From: Muricea muricata
Lineage: Eukaryota > Cnidaria > Anthozoa > Malacalcyonacea > Plexauridae
Direction: 5' to 3'
DNA length: 64,000 nt
NCBI GenBank assembly: GCA_963855995.1
Contig: OY979716.1
Coordinates: 51,882,846-51,946,845, forward strand
How positions within the stretch are numbered: position 1 is the stretch's first letter; each line of letters starts with the position of its first letter. This document shows, in pieces, positions 45,901 to 56,821 of the stretch. The position numbers and the translations under genes were made by a program. The notes below the pieces were generated by a model. It had not been told where the DNA came from, searched no databases, and saw only the letters and a list, made by a program, of their open reading frames with translations.

Positions 45901-46674
45901 TGTTCAAACCTTGATTAGTACAATGGGAAAACCTCAACAGAATACCATTGTCAGCCTGAAAAAATGAACACTTTTGTGACAAACCAAAACAAAGTTGCAA
46001 AATAACAGCGACTGTTCGCTTATCATTTAACTGTTTCCTTACTCTTGTATGATGGGAACTGGTCATACAAGCAGAAACAAAATTAAATAAATGGGGAGCA
46101 CCATGGTTATGACAGAATAATTTAAACTTCTCTGGGTCATAAACTGGAAATGCATCTTTCTTAGTAGCATATTCTGATAAGTATGCCTGCTAAAGATTTT
46201 CAACCTCTTGAACTATTTCTGCACCTAAAATAAATTAGTTTCCATTTACCATATAACCCAGGCCACAGCCCTAATTGACCCTTACACTTGTCCTAAAATA
46301 TGTACTATGTATATTAGTATTATTTTCGTACAGTTTAAAAGTCAAATGAAACCACTTACCAGAAACAGTGAGGTAGGAATTTGGACTCTGACCAGTCGGA
46401 GTTTCTGTTAACAAATAGGAGTTTTAATATTTCAAGTTTTATCAGACTTTAATACATAAAACAAATATGTATAAATTGTATGTGTACATACCTCCTTCAG
46501 TCATTGTACTCAATTCAGTTTGTGTTTCTACATGAACGCCAATATTTTGCAAACATGTACGTATTTGTTTCGCATAACAGGGCCTGCAATGCACTGTTCA
46601 CATAAACAAGGATTTGCAAAGCCCGAATTTGCAGACTTCTTTCCGCAAACACGACAGGGAAATTTAGACCTCAT
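42933..46674 (-). pseudogene. Multi-exon gene of the 13.35 kb element: Cys-rich N-terminus, protease-like C-terminus
   Basis: Exon 1 (46674-46492): ATG at 46674 reads FPCRVCGKKSANSGFANPCL then CEQC, a zinc-type motif, one frame slip, then a GTATGT donor. Exon 2 (46404-46361, SPNSYLTVS) lies between TTAACAG and GTAAGT. Exon 3 starts after TTTTAG at 46224 and holds a ~640-codon frame with one early stop. It contains MIDDYTTIHTTRRPKD, KIVVLFPGDHPSQFYPRQII, VVPLIGPLHIDLNADEDLVL, PWRIQFILEIIYGGWTLIRR and VVEYVHSVIRRHTKDGASEK. After a frameshift at a 12-bp duplication (44215-44260) come CPICSNHL, an acidic run, CSTCHHTRNGHG, then (past the MITE) GSSKAKCTMCPDNVC, DRTSLGSNACTIISVLAAIN and CKCMLIDSHSTPG. 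The last two resemble Cys and His blocks of a Ulp1/OTU-type cysteine protease (inference). GDH..QF and LHxxLNA may be acidic/His parts of an RNase H-like core, unproven. Homologues remembered from cnidarians and fungi are uncharacterised. Confidence 0.6.
43640..43842. mobile_element. hAT-type MITE (CAGTGGCGGATC ends) inside the coding region
   Basis: 203 bp with ends CAGTGGCGGATCTAGCGTAAG and, read inverted, CAGTGGCGGATCCAGGGTAAG. The 8-bp flanks are GCCATGCA (43632-43639) and GCCATGCC (43843-43850). CAGTGGCGGATC is a widespread hAT terminal sequence. It separates two halves of one Cys-rich reading frame of the surrounding gene. Confidence 0.92.
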
Positions 46675-46699
46675 GCTGCTGCACAGAAATAGTCCTTAA

Positions 46700-47820
46700 A
46701 AAGACTGTTAAAAACTTAGGTTTAAAACACTGAGCAACAGAAATACGAGGTATATTAAAAGCCTTCGAAAAAGTTGAACGGAATTTCCCGCCTCAAGTCT
46801 GTCAAGCGTCTTGAAGCAAGGAAACAACTTGACAAATATGGTATATAGCGTTAAGTAAAGACTTGTAGCCATTGGTTGTAGTTTTAAAGCACAAAAAGCG
46901 AAAATGTAACCATTACTGCACAACATGACCCAGGGCGAAGAAAAATACAATTACGTGTGACCGACTGATCGCCACGATTCTGGACATAATGCAATAAAAT
47001 CAACTCAGAATAATCCCAGTACTAGTAGATTTTCTTTCTCTTTCTTCTGGATATTATTAAAGTATTATTTCCAAAAATATTTGCAGTGAATTCGAAAGAA
47101 CATGCACAATTCATTTTTCTTCGACCTGCAGCCATATTGTGATTTCCATAGCAACAGTGCAATTACGTAATGTGAAAAATCAACCAATCAGACAAAAGTT
47201 GCCTTTGTTGTTCATAATAATCACTGGGAAAGCTACAATGTTTTTTATGTTTAGCTCCCCCCCCCCTGCACACAGATACATGTTGCTGAAAATAAATATT
47301 GTAATTTTAGAGGAGCTAGCCATTCACATTTTTTTGTTCATGAGGGCTTTTGTATCAAAGGTGTTTAACTTAAACACTGGATACGTTAAATTTCAGAAAC
47401 ATTTTGAATATCTTTATGAAATAAATATCTTGGTTAATTTTATATATTGTTCTTTTCATGTTAAAAATAACTGACTTGTTTATAACTTTGTTTGTGTAAC
47501 TTTATAACTTTGTACTTGTGTAAAACTTTGTTTTGTATTTTTGGCTTATCCACTGTTTAAGCTTATCCACTGTTTAAGCTAACCAACTTCGATGAAAGCA
47601 AATAAATATGCCCTGGTATATGTTTTCTGTGTAATATACTCACATTTGTAGAAATATAGAATAAATATATATTAGTATCAAGCAGGACATGGTACTCATA
47701 ATAGCTTTGCCATTAACAACTAATGTAAACCAGTTGCAATCTTACCCAACTGCACACTCTTATCAATCAAGGCTACAAATTTGTCACTACAGAAGCTACA
47801 ATGTTCATGATCACTAGATG
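46700..47820. other. 5' flank of the element gene and right element end
   Basis: 46.7-47.2 kb should hold the promoter of the minus-strand gene; I see no clear TATA box. After the element end at 47209 and its 9-bp repeat, the sequence is AT-rich without genes. A C-run at 47258-47266 and a duplicated TTATCCACTGTTTAAGCT (47543-47580), related to the MITE at 16.6-16.9 kb, are present. Confidence 0.4.
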
Positions 47821-47825
47821 CTTTC

Positions 47826-48097
47826 TCAAGTCCACAATTTCACAAGTTCAAGTGCAGTCTTAGTAAGTTTATTAATGTCAGATTCATTGATATCAAGTCT
47901 GTTGAATATGGAACAACAATCCCTTAACCTGAGCCCAATATAAGAAAGAATCAGCACATGCTGCTTTTGGGCTGAGGAATCACTGGTGCAACTCATTGCT
48001 TTGATCAGCTGCATGAAATTATGGCAAAACAACCTGGAATCCTTGCCAGTGAACTGGTAAGCAAAGTCCAATCTGTGGCCTTCATTGAACCATTTAA
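47826..48097 (-). pseudogene. Transposase-like gene, 3' part (cut off by the TTAA element)
   Basis: The minus strand reads FAYQFTGKDSRLFCHNFMQL, IKAMSCTSDSSAQKQHVL and SYIGLRLRDCCSIFNRLDIN to a stop at 47826. It belongs to the gene whose 5' part lies at 55011-56447: strand and family order agree, and the two parts abut the two TTAA copies of the inserted element. Homologues I remember are multi-copy cnidarian proteins without an assigned function. Confidence 0.6.
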
Positions 48098-49059
48098 GAG
48101 TGAATGTCAGTAAAAATCAAACAACTTTTAATTTACGTAGCCAAAACCCAAAAATCGATTTGGCTCAATTTTTTCCAAGCATAGTTGAATGTGTCTTGAG
48201 ATGTACCGTATAATTTATGAAGTAATGCGTTTGCTTATTTTTGAGAAAATAAGGATTTATAGTGACCTATACGAGATCGCCATTCTCATTGTGAAAATAT
48301 GCATGCGAGTTTGGGAAACAAAATTTGTTCCCTAAAATTGACTCATACCGATTTAAAATGGCCCCAAACGTTTTCCTTGGGAAGTAGTTACTCGGTAAAC
48401 CAATTTTTAGGAAATTTAATCCACGACCTGTTCACTAAATAATCTTTATTTTTAGAAATATATTTTTACTCTACCAAAACTGTCCAACATTCGATTACGT
48501 TTATGAATATGCGATAAAGTTTCAAATCATTTGAGAAAATCACTTTTTACTCTCCAAATTTTGGGCTTTCGATTGATATAAAGTGTTCTTTGGGCAAATA
48601 AACAGGTGCGGAATTACAGGTCGGAGAATTCTCATGTTTTTTAATCTTTTGGGGTCAAATTTCTCAATCTGCATACTAATCACCTTCTGCTTTCGGTATT
48701 AAATATTAAACACACTTCAATGTCAAGTCTTGCCTAGCTTATTCTGATTGACTTTAGGTTTAATACAAGCTCCCATTATGTTATATTTACATAAAATTCG
48801 GGCAAAACTCGGGATTCTAAGTAATAATAACATAAAGAAAGAAAACATGTAATACTACTACCTCATTGTGCTTCTTGCAGTAAACAAAGTTAAATCCGAT
48901 TGTAATAATCGTTGATGTCTATTTGATAGTCTTGACAGTTCGATGCAATTTAAACAATCTTAACATTTCTACTACCGATTTAAGATTTAATAATTCTTAT
49001 ATTATCAAAGTAAACAAAGAGCAAATACCAGAGGTTATTAATACATTTTGATCGAACAG

Positions 49060-49790
49060 GTGCGAGGTGACAAACCGCGGATGCTTGCATGTGCTTTTGT
49101 CGTTAACATTTCTGATTTAATTTTTTGTGACTTTTAAAATATTTTATTTCAACTGCTGATTAACAATTAAAACCATCTACAATATAAGCATGAAATACAT
49201 TTGAGCCCGATTACTGAGACATAGCTGATTGCATATTTTGTGTTTATATTTTGTGTCTATTTGGCCGAAATGCTTTTTTGCTAGTGCTAATTGATTTGGA
49301 TTTCATTTCGACAAGCTGTATGAATTAAAAAACCCTATAATTTTGAACACATGCACAAAATCTTACCCACACGAGATATCTTGGCTACTGAACTCATATT
49401 AATTGGTCATAGACAGGTGCCGGGGGGGGGGGGCATAGCTCCTACTTTTTGCTGGATATGAAGATTTCTGAGCCATTACCAAATCCTCCAAAGTTACTGA
49501 AACTGCAGATTAATACGAAAAATCCCAGCAAATCGCATTTCCGAGGTTCTATTTTTCAAAATTTAGGCCGGTTTCGGCACTGGATCTTGCCCCCCCCCTC
49601 CTGGGAATTGAGGTTTTCTTACCTAATTCTAAGTTACCAATGTCAAAGAAGAATTGAAAATATCATAACATTTCCATAAGTGTCTGCTGTGTACGTTAAT
49701 GTTCAACTCCAACCAATCGCTGATAACGCTCGTTTCCTAATATTCAAATCATAATCGCCTGTAGTGCAAAGTACGTTTCTAGTTTCCAAG
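49060..49790. other. Interior spacer of the TTAA element
   Basis: Holds a G-run (49425-49436) and a C-run (49591-49597). No gene is evident between the left TIR and the end of the transposase-like gene. Confidence 0.4.
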
Positions 49791-49793
49791 CAA

Positions 49794-52700
49794 TTATTTA
49801 TCTTCCTTTATGTTTACGTACATTGCATGTTTAAATACTGTAGAAGTATAACGCTTGTACTCAATGGCAGGTTTATGGTTCATGGCTGCTTTACCTTGGC
49901 AGGTGCAGTTGCCTATAAATTTTTTTAGTTCTTCAATATAAGGCTTCTTCCTCTTTGCCAAAGGAAGTGTCCAAGTCATAAAATGTGCATATTTCTTGCA
50001 ACATCGATATTGAAAATTTTGAGAGCTTTGAACCTGTTGCTAAATTACAAAGATCGTAGGTATCAAACATGATGGGATGAATTACACCTATTTCATCGAT
50101 GATATTTCTGACAAGATTTTCAATGCCTTCCTCTTCTACCTGAGCTTCTGGTTCATCTTCTTCTACCTCTCCCTTGACCTTTGATTTGCCAACTTGTGCC
50201 ACTCTCCTCTTTCTTGCAAGGCGAGAAAAAACCCCTGCAATTTGCTTTGCTGTGAAGTACTTGCTTGAATCAAATAAAAAAGAGCCATCGACCTTTCACG
50301 CTCTTTTCATTGATTTAGAAACGTTATTAGCATCCATCTTGTGACCGGTTTGTTCTCCAACATCGAATAACTTAGATAGGTAAAGCTTTTGATTCTCATT
50401 AAATCTCTTTCTCAGTAGTGTTGAACTTTTCAGCACCCAACCTTTCGGCAGAGGATCTAAAGTAAGGCAAGAACTTAGGTCGTCCGATGTCTGGCACTCA
50501 AGCGATATGTCTCTTTTGTCAAGTTTCATCGCGTATGATAGCATTGCTTTATCAAGGAATGTTTCACATTTCAGTGCATACTTATGCTTCCCGCAATCAA
50601 GGTGGTTTTCAAGGTTTGAAAATCATTGACACAACTTAACGCAACCGTTTTCTGGACATGGAAACAGATTAGACGCTTGCGAAGTTTCTTCTTCAACATC
50701 TGAATTGGAGCAGTCATCAGGTTGATTTGCATTGTACGAAGATTTCGCTGCAGGAATGTTTCTTGCTTTCACATCCGTGAACATAGCTTTAGGTGACATC
50801 GGACCTTCGTCGATGTTAATATGTGGAATGTCAATTGTTCAGGTAGATTGAATTCACCCACTCCATAAACTTTCCCAGGCCAATGTTGTATTCTCGCCAC
50901 ACTTTCATGCCATTCTCGTAGTATGAAATGTTAACGAAACTTACACCTTCCCATTTTAATTAGGTACTGGAGGAGTGTCACAGAGCATGACTCTTACACC
51001 TTGGATGCCACTATGTGATTCTATAGCAATCTTAATTTGCTTGGCAGTTTCCATGTTGTTACCAGAGTTTTATTTTGTTTTTGATAGTCGCATCTTTTCA
51101 ATCACAAGCCCCTTTACCTCCTTGGGGGTCCGAAAAATCAACTTTTGTCTCCACCTTGTATTTTGCAGCAATCTGTTTCATGGCCAATAAGTTTAATGCA
51201 CAGTGGTAGCACCCAGCATTGTCCTGATGAAAGAAAATCTTCTTGATTTCAGGCCTGTCCAACATAAGTTGGTTAAAAACATCATCGATTATCGCCTAGT
51301 ACTGCAGGGCTGTCTTAGGTACAGTTTTCGAAAACATGGACGAACGTCAAGGATTCTCTAAACATTCGTCTCACTTTGTCATAGCCATGGCAATATGCCA
51401 CGAAATACCACGCTTTCCAAACCAATCGGACTGGCTTTTGCAATATTTCCTGGGCAAAAACTTCATCGCCCAATCTAAAACAACTAGAACTGAGTCCGAG
51501 TCGAGATTGCGAAGGAGTTTAAGCCGAGCTTCATCTTAGTTGATGTCACGTAGTAGGTGACCTTTTCAGGCCATTATATTCTTCTTGGATTGACTAATTA
51601 CATATTCTATTTTGTTTTTCTCTTCATTGTCGATGGCTGATAAATCTTTTAAAGTCAATTCAAAGTCTTCGAAAATAGAAGGGATCAACTCACACCTGTC
51701 ACATTTTAGGTCATGTTCATGATCACATTCAGTGGTGAAATCTCCACTTGGATCGCTTAGAGCATATGGCCTGCAATGGTCGGCAACACGGGAGCTGGTC
51801 AAAACATGTACCTGAAACATCAAGAAACATGTAGCCACAACCTTGAGTTTCAGATGAGAAGATAACCGATTATTTTACGTACTTTGTAGCCACTTTTCAA
51901 ATAGCGTTTGGCAGTTTTCAATTTGATATTCATGTCCTTCACCCAAGTGTGACCTCGCCCATATTCATGGCCCAGCTTTTCAATTACTTCTTGGACGTCA
52001 TCGAAAGCTTCTACACCATCTGCAGTAAAGTAGTTTCTTATAGAAGCACTGCATACATTCAAAATTCTGCATAGGCTACTGTGGCTCGTAGGGTCGAATC
52101 CAGTTTCTTGGCAATAGCTCTGGTATTGCTGCGCCACTTGTTCATGTACAAGGGTACAAACAACATTTGGAACTGTAATTTTCGTACCACTAGATAGCTT
52201 CATGGTCTTTTCTACAAATGGCAAGTCTTGAATGATTTGACTGCTGGTGATAAATGTTAAAATATGGTCGAGCTTATCAGCTGAGATGCAGACACACATA
52301 GCCTTTCCAACGGTAACAGGAGAACCCCACCCATGTAGTAATGTGTGATGACGAGCCATGTTGAACGGGTTTCTAGTGAGTCCAGGAACCCAACCTTTTA
52401 GGATTGGAAAGGAGACCTTGTCGGCCATGATTAATAATATCTGCGTTCTTGTGCTCCAATGACTAGAACTATTGTAACAGTTGACAAGGGATTCCATTAG
52501 TGTCTTATCAACACTACCGTTGTCTTCTGCTGTTGATTGTACAGATTGAAGGAATATTTTCGTGTTGGCTGGGGCAATTTCCTCTAAAACAAAAGACAAC
52601 TTGTTTCGCTTTACGAACATAGCGTCGTTTGGTTCTCTGCGAAGCTTCTTCCCAAGACACGGTCATTTGTGCTCTTATAGGGCTTACGTCACGTGCAGCA

Positions 52701-53654
52701 AGAAATGAATTAAGATGATATCTCGGACTTTTTTTTGTGTCTGTTTCTGTTAGAAGCAAGGAATCAGCAAGGAAGCAAGGATAGTGTGTAAGTTGTACAT
52801 CGGGTATCAAATGCGGCAGATCTTTGCATGTGCTGCAATTCTGGACTATTTTCAGTTGATGTACTGGTGACTTCGTCCTCCTATTAAATTTAAATCTCAG
52901 TTGCAAAATTTTAATGGCATTGCATAATTTAGAATAACATTTTACATAAATTTCATCTATTATCCTATTATTACCAATCCTAACTTTTCCATTTCTTTTT
53001 CCAGAACATGCACCGCTGATTCTGATGTTCCATTTTCCAAGTAATTTTTGCCTGGCCCCTATCAAATTTAAATCGCAGTTAGACTGGCACTGCATAATTT
53101 ACAACAAAATTTTACCAATGCAACATTTTACATAAATTACACCATTATCCTATTATTACCAATGCTAGCTTTTCCATTTCTTCTTCCAAAACTTGCACCG
53201 CTGACTTTTATGTTCCATTTTCCATGTCCTTCAATACGCTGCGGCACTTTTTGCAAACGCTTCATGAAATGTTAACGTTTATGCATGTTCTTCCGCTTTA
53301 GAATGAAATTGCCGAAAAAACATAAACACAATTACCTGAGCCAGGGGCGACAAACACTCCTGTATTTTGAAATATCATTTTCGAATCCTGCTTCCATATA
53401 CCTCGGTCGCCTTTTGGCCATGTGTCTCTGGATTTGCCATGTCCTGAAATCACTTGAGGCACTCTACATCTAGTACTACCACCTCTTGTCCAACTCGTGC
53501 CTAGGACTGCACGGTGGTGGGGACATATCATCATCGACTTGATGCTTTCTTTGGGCTTGTCAAACCACACTACTCGAGACAAAATGAGATCAATCTCATC
53601 CTTAACCCTTGAAATTTCTGTTAGGACAAGTGCCCTGTGATATCCTTTGAACAT
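49794..53654 (-). pseudogene. Multi-domain transposase-like gene of the TTAA element
   Basis: Order on the minus strand: MICPHHRAVLGTSW...CRVP (53.5 kb, Cys/His finger), FQNTGVFVAPGSG at a possible GTAATT donor, VCKKCRSVLK (53.25 kb). Then LLLIMADKVSFPILKG-type VPGLTRNPFNMARHHTLLHG, GTKITVPNVVCTLVHEQV and YFTADGVEAFDDVQEVIEKL (52.5-51.9 kb), ECDHEHDLKCDRCELIPSIF (51.7 kb, zinc). LVVLDWAMKFLP (about 51.47 kb), FFHQDNAGCYH (about 51.22 kb) and KVETKVDFSDPQ (about 51.15 kb) follow. The LDW and QDNAGCYH blocks look like the first two acidic positions of an RNase H/DDE fold (inference). FPCPENGCVKLCQ, PLPKGWVLKSSTLLRKRF and KKPYIEELKKFIGNCTCQG form the end. This is a large family in cnidarian genomes normally filed as uncharacterised. 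Stops and frameshifts throughout. Confidence 0.68.
52880..53226 (-). repeat. Tandem duplication of ~170 bp within the gene
   Basis: 52880-53040 and 53059-53226 share AAATTTAAATC.CAGTT, ATTATCCTATTATTACCAAT, CTTTTCCATTTCTT.TTCCA and TGTTCCATTTTCCA in the same order. On the coding strand each unit reads GKWNI.(I/V)SGA...RRNGK-like sequence, so an exon-sized piece was duplicated. Confidence 0.8.
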
Positions 53655-53679
53655 GACAGTAAAGGAATAATCTTGGTCT

Positions 53680-54040
53680 GTTGTCAGATGTTGTTAGAGT
53701 TAGACGAACAACATGCCTCCAGAGAGATGTTGTAGTTGTCATGTTGTTAGACTTAAATGAACAACATGCCTCCATTATTAGTAAAACTACCTTCATCAAA
53801 TTCTGCTCACTTCTATTTTGACGGACAATTTGACTGCAGTGAGATACGAGGGCAGGGTAACGTCGTTTGTGAAGGATAACAGACAGAATTCTGTAAGTGA
53901 AACAAATTTTCGGTGTACTGCATGTCCAAATAATATTATTATGTAACTCTCAAAAATTTGTTATTAAATGAGTTAAATACTTGAATAATACAGTATTTCA
54001 ACATATTTAAACATTGCTGGCTTAATGATTTTAAAATCTT
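53680..54040. other. Short direct repeats upstream of the gene
   Basis: A unit containing ATGTTGTTAGA...GAACAACATGCCTCCA occurs twice (about 53687-53720 and 53738-53775). No spacer array, so not CRISPR. The rest is spacer before the right TIR. Confidence 0.55.
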
Positions 54041-55010
54041 AACCTATTAATAACTCCTTGATGTTTGTTTACTTCAATAATATATCGCGATTTTCACTAG
54101 ATTGGTTGTAAAAATGCTAATTTTTCGCACTCATGTCGAATTGCGAAGTTAAGATGATCGCAGAATTGTAGAAGAGGTTCAGAATCGGATTTAATTTCGT
54201 TTAGTATGGTTTATGAACTCAGCACTGCGGTTATTATATCTTTACTTTACTGTGTTATTATTACTTGTAATCGTCAGATTGGTTTGTTTATATGACGTTG
54301 TCATGTCGCTAGTTTTGCCTCTATTTTATGTAAATATAACAAAATACGAGCTTGCTTAAAACCCTAAGTTAGTTGTCAGAATAAGGTAAGACTTGACATT
54401 GAAGCGCATTTAATATTTAATAATGAAAGCAGAAAGTGATTAGTAAGCAAAGTGAGAAATTTGACTCCAAAAGGTTAAAAAACATGAGAATTCTCCGACC
54501 TGTAATTCCGCACCTGTTTATTTGCCCAAAGAACATTTTATATCAATCGAAAGCCCAAAATTTGGAGAGTAAAAAGTGATAATCTCAAATGATTTGAAAC
54601 TTTATAGCATATTCAAAAACGTAATTGAATGTTGGACAGTTTTGGTGGAGTGAAAATATATTTCTAAAAATAGAGATTATTTATAGTGTACAGGTCATAG
54701 ATTAAACTTCCCAGAAGTTAGTTTACCGAGTAGCTACTTCCCATGGAAAACGTTTGGGGCCATTTTAAATTGGTACGAATCAATTTTAGGGAACAGATTT
54801 TGTTTCTCAAATTCGCATGCATATTTTCGCAATGAGAATGGCGATCTCGTAAGGGTCACTAATGAATTCTTATTTTTTTACGCAAATGTATGACTTCATA
54901 GAGTATATGGTACATCTCAAGACACATTCAACTACGCATGGAAAAAAATTGAGCTAAATCGATTTTTGAGCTTTGGCCACTTATTGTTTGATTTTTGTGG
55001 ACATTCACTC

Positions 55011-56447
55011 TTAATAACTTTCTTTGCTACCCTGTTGGCCTTAGCTTCATACTACAGAGCAATAATAACTTTATAGAAACACCTATCCTTAGGTATTTCT
55101 AAAAATGACTTGCACAAGTGTATGTTTGACTTAGAAATTGATTCCCCAAGAACTGCCTTGAAAAAGTATTGCCATGCATTGTTTTTAAATGCAAAGGCTC
55201 AACATGGGCCTTATCAATTAATTTTCCAACCAATGGTGTAAATTCTTGGCAACTCTTTCAAGAGACAGTCTTCATTTCCAAAGTTACTTTGAATTTCTCC
55301 ACTGCCACAGCAGTATTAATTCTGTCCTGATATGACCAAGCCTTCCAAGTACAAGATAGTTTGCTTCCAAATGTGCCTTCTACATCACGGCAGTTTTCGA
55401 GAGTAGCATTGCCAAAAGTAGAGAAATATGTGGCTGAATTGATTAACTCACCACCAAGCATAGCCAGCATTGTCATGTCATTTGGTAGTTCTTCAAATAA
55501 AAATGTGACAGACATACCATTTATTTAAAAAACTTTTTCTTGAAGGTCTGCCATTTGCTTGCAGGTGGCAAGTACATATTTCTTAACTACCATTGATATG
55601 TCCTGGCAATTAGCACCAAATACCAAAAAATTATCACTGCTTGACACTACCTGTTTTCCTGAATTAAGAAAACTTACAAGAAAAGAACAAGCACTTTTAT
55701 TTTTGCCAAATGGACACTCATCACCTCCCCATGCAAGTTGGAAGGACCCTTTTGCTTTGCCAAACCACTTCAATTTTGACCGAGTACTTACACTTAAATA
55801 GAATTGAGCTAAACGAGGCAGATACTCTCTTAAATCCCTATAACACTAATTTTCTCACCCTCTTCAATGTAGGAAGAAAACTCTTCTTCAACAAAGTACA
55901 CCCTCCCAATGTCTATCTCTTTGATCTTACTTGCTAGTTTGTTGTATGGTAAGACTTTGGGAATGGGACATTTAGGCATAAATTGTATTGCTGTTCTTTT
56001 CCGCTTATCATAGTTCATTGCTGAGGTAAGCCTTACTGTCTTTCCTTTTTCCCATTACCCCAACAGAATAATAGCAAGCGATGCTCCTAAGGGTTATTGG
56101 CCTTGGATTTTTCAAAAGCCAATCTTTCTTTCCTTTGCTTTTGCTCAATAATAAAATTACTAAGTTTGTCATCAGACAAAATATAGTTACCAAGGTTTCT
56201 AGATTGCACTTTTACTCAAGGTGTCGAATAGCCCATCCACAGCAGGTTGTTTCCTCAGTAAAGTCCCACCATGAATAGCTAGGGCAGCATTGAATGTTCT
56301 TTGCCATTGACATTCCAGAGTTCGTGGTGCTAATCGATTTTGACCATGAAAACCAGGGTTGGAAAAAATATTTTCCTTTCTGGGACCATAGATCCAATAT
56401 AAAAATATTTCTGCAAACTGAAATTGCTTGTGCAAAAAAAACAACAA
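55011..56447 (-). pseudogene. Transposase-like gene, 5' part (interrupted at TTAA)
   Basis: On the minus strand, in changing frames: APRTLECQWQRTFNAALAIH and HGGTLLRKQPAVDGLFDTLS (56.4-56.2 kb), then DWLLKNPRPITLRSIACYY, KLASKIKEIDIGRVYFVEEE, AKGSFQLAWGGDECPFGKNK and ACSFLVSFLNSGKQVVSSSD (55.7 kb). FLVFGANCQDISMVVKKYVL, VTFLFEELPNDMTMLAMLGG and AATLENCRDVEG-like text follow to about 55.26 kb, then decayed sequence to the TTAA. GGDECPFGK...LFGANC is the signature I remember from multi-copy cnidarian proteins; they look like transposase cores but carry no assigned Pfam function that I can name. The remainder of the gene is at 47826-48097. Confidence 0.6.
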
Positions 56448-56449
56448 TC

Positions 56450-56820
56450 AGTTTTAGCCGCTATTTAGCCAAATAAAATTAATTTTTGATAATCATTCGA
56501 AAATGTTTTATGCAATTATATTAGCTCTCTACCTCCCACGATCAACTTGTCTAATTATATGAGAGATGTGCAAATGATTTTGCTTGATGTTTCCAATACA
56601 GAATTTCATCATGTAAATTTTCTCCTTACATTGCACTAGCAGAAACTTTCTGCTTTCAACTGATGCAGAAACTAGTACACAGTACAACGTAAAATATTGT
56701 CAATCTGGGACCAATGGTCCCGTGGTCCAATACATTTTTCACCCCTGATGAAAACTTGTGGGAGATTTTATCTATATAGTTATATACAGTAAATTATTTT
56801 ATCGGCAGAAAATGTGCTTT
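56450..56820. other. No supported gene
   Basis: AT-rich. Includes a small palindrome GGGACCAATGGTCCC near 56707. Confidence 0.4.
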
Positions 56821-56821
56821 T

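Larger units (their letters stand above)
48098..55010 (-). mobile_element. 6.91 kb TTAA-flanked DNA element with ~950 bp TIRs
   Basis: Ends GAGTGAATGTC...GACATTCACTC, each directly next to TTAA (48094-48097 and 55011-55014). The outer ~950 bases at each end (48098 to about 49050; about 54040 to 55010) are inverted copies with many small differences; shared phrases include GTTGAATGTGTCTTGAGATG and AACATGAGAATTCTCCGACC. TTAA duplications define piggyBac and Kolobok superfamilies. The ends lack the piggyBac CCY start, and the encoded gene is not a piggyBac transposase. It is inserted in another element's gene, whose halves lie immediately on both sides. Confidence 0.88.

Noticed and set aside
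51336-51539. Plus-strand 67-codon frame
   Set aside because: Opposite strand of the LDWAMKFLP region of the TTAA element's gene, which is the real coding sense.
53687-53775. Two short direct repeats considered as a CRISPR-like array
   Set aside because: Only two units, no regular spacers, and the context is eukaryotic.
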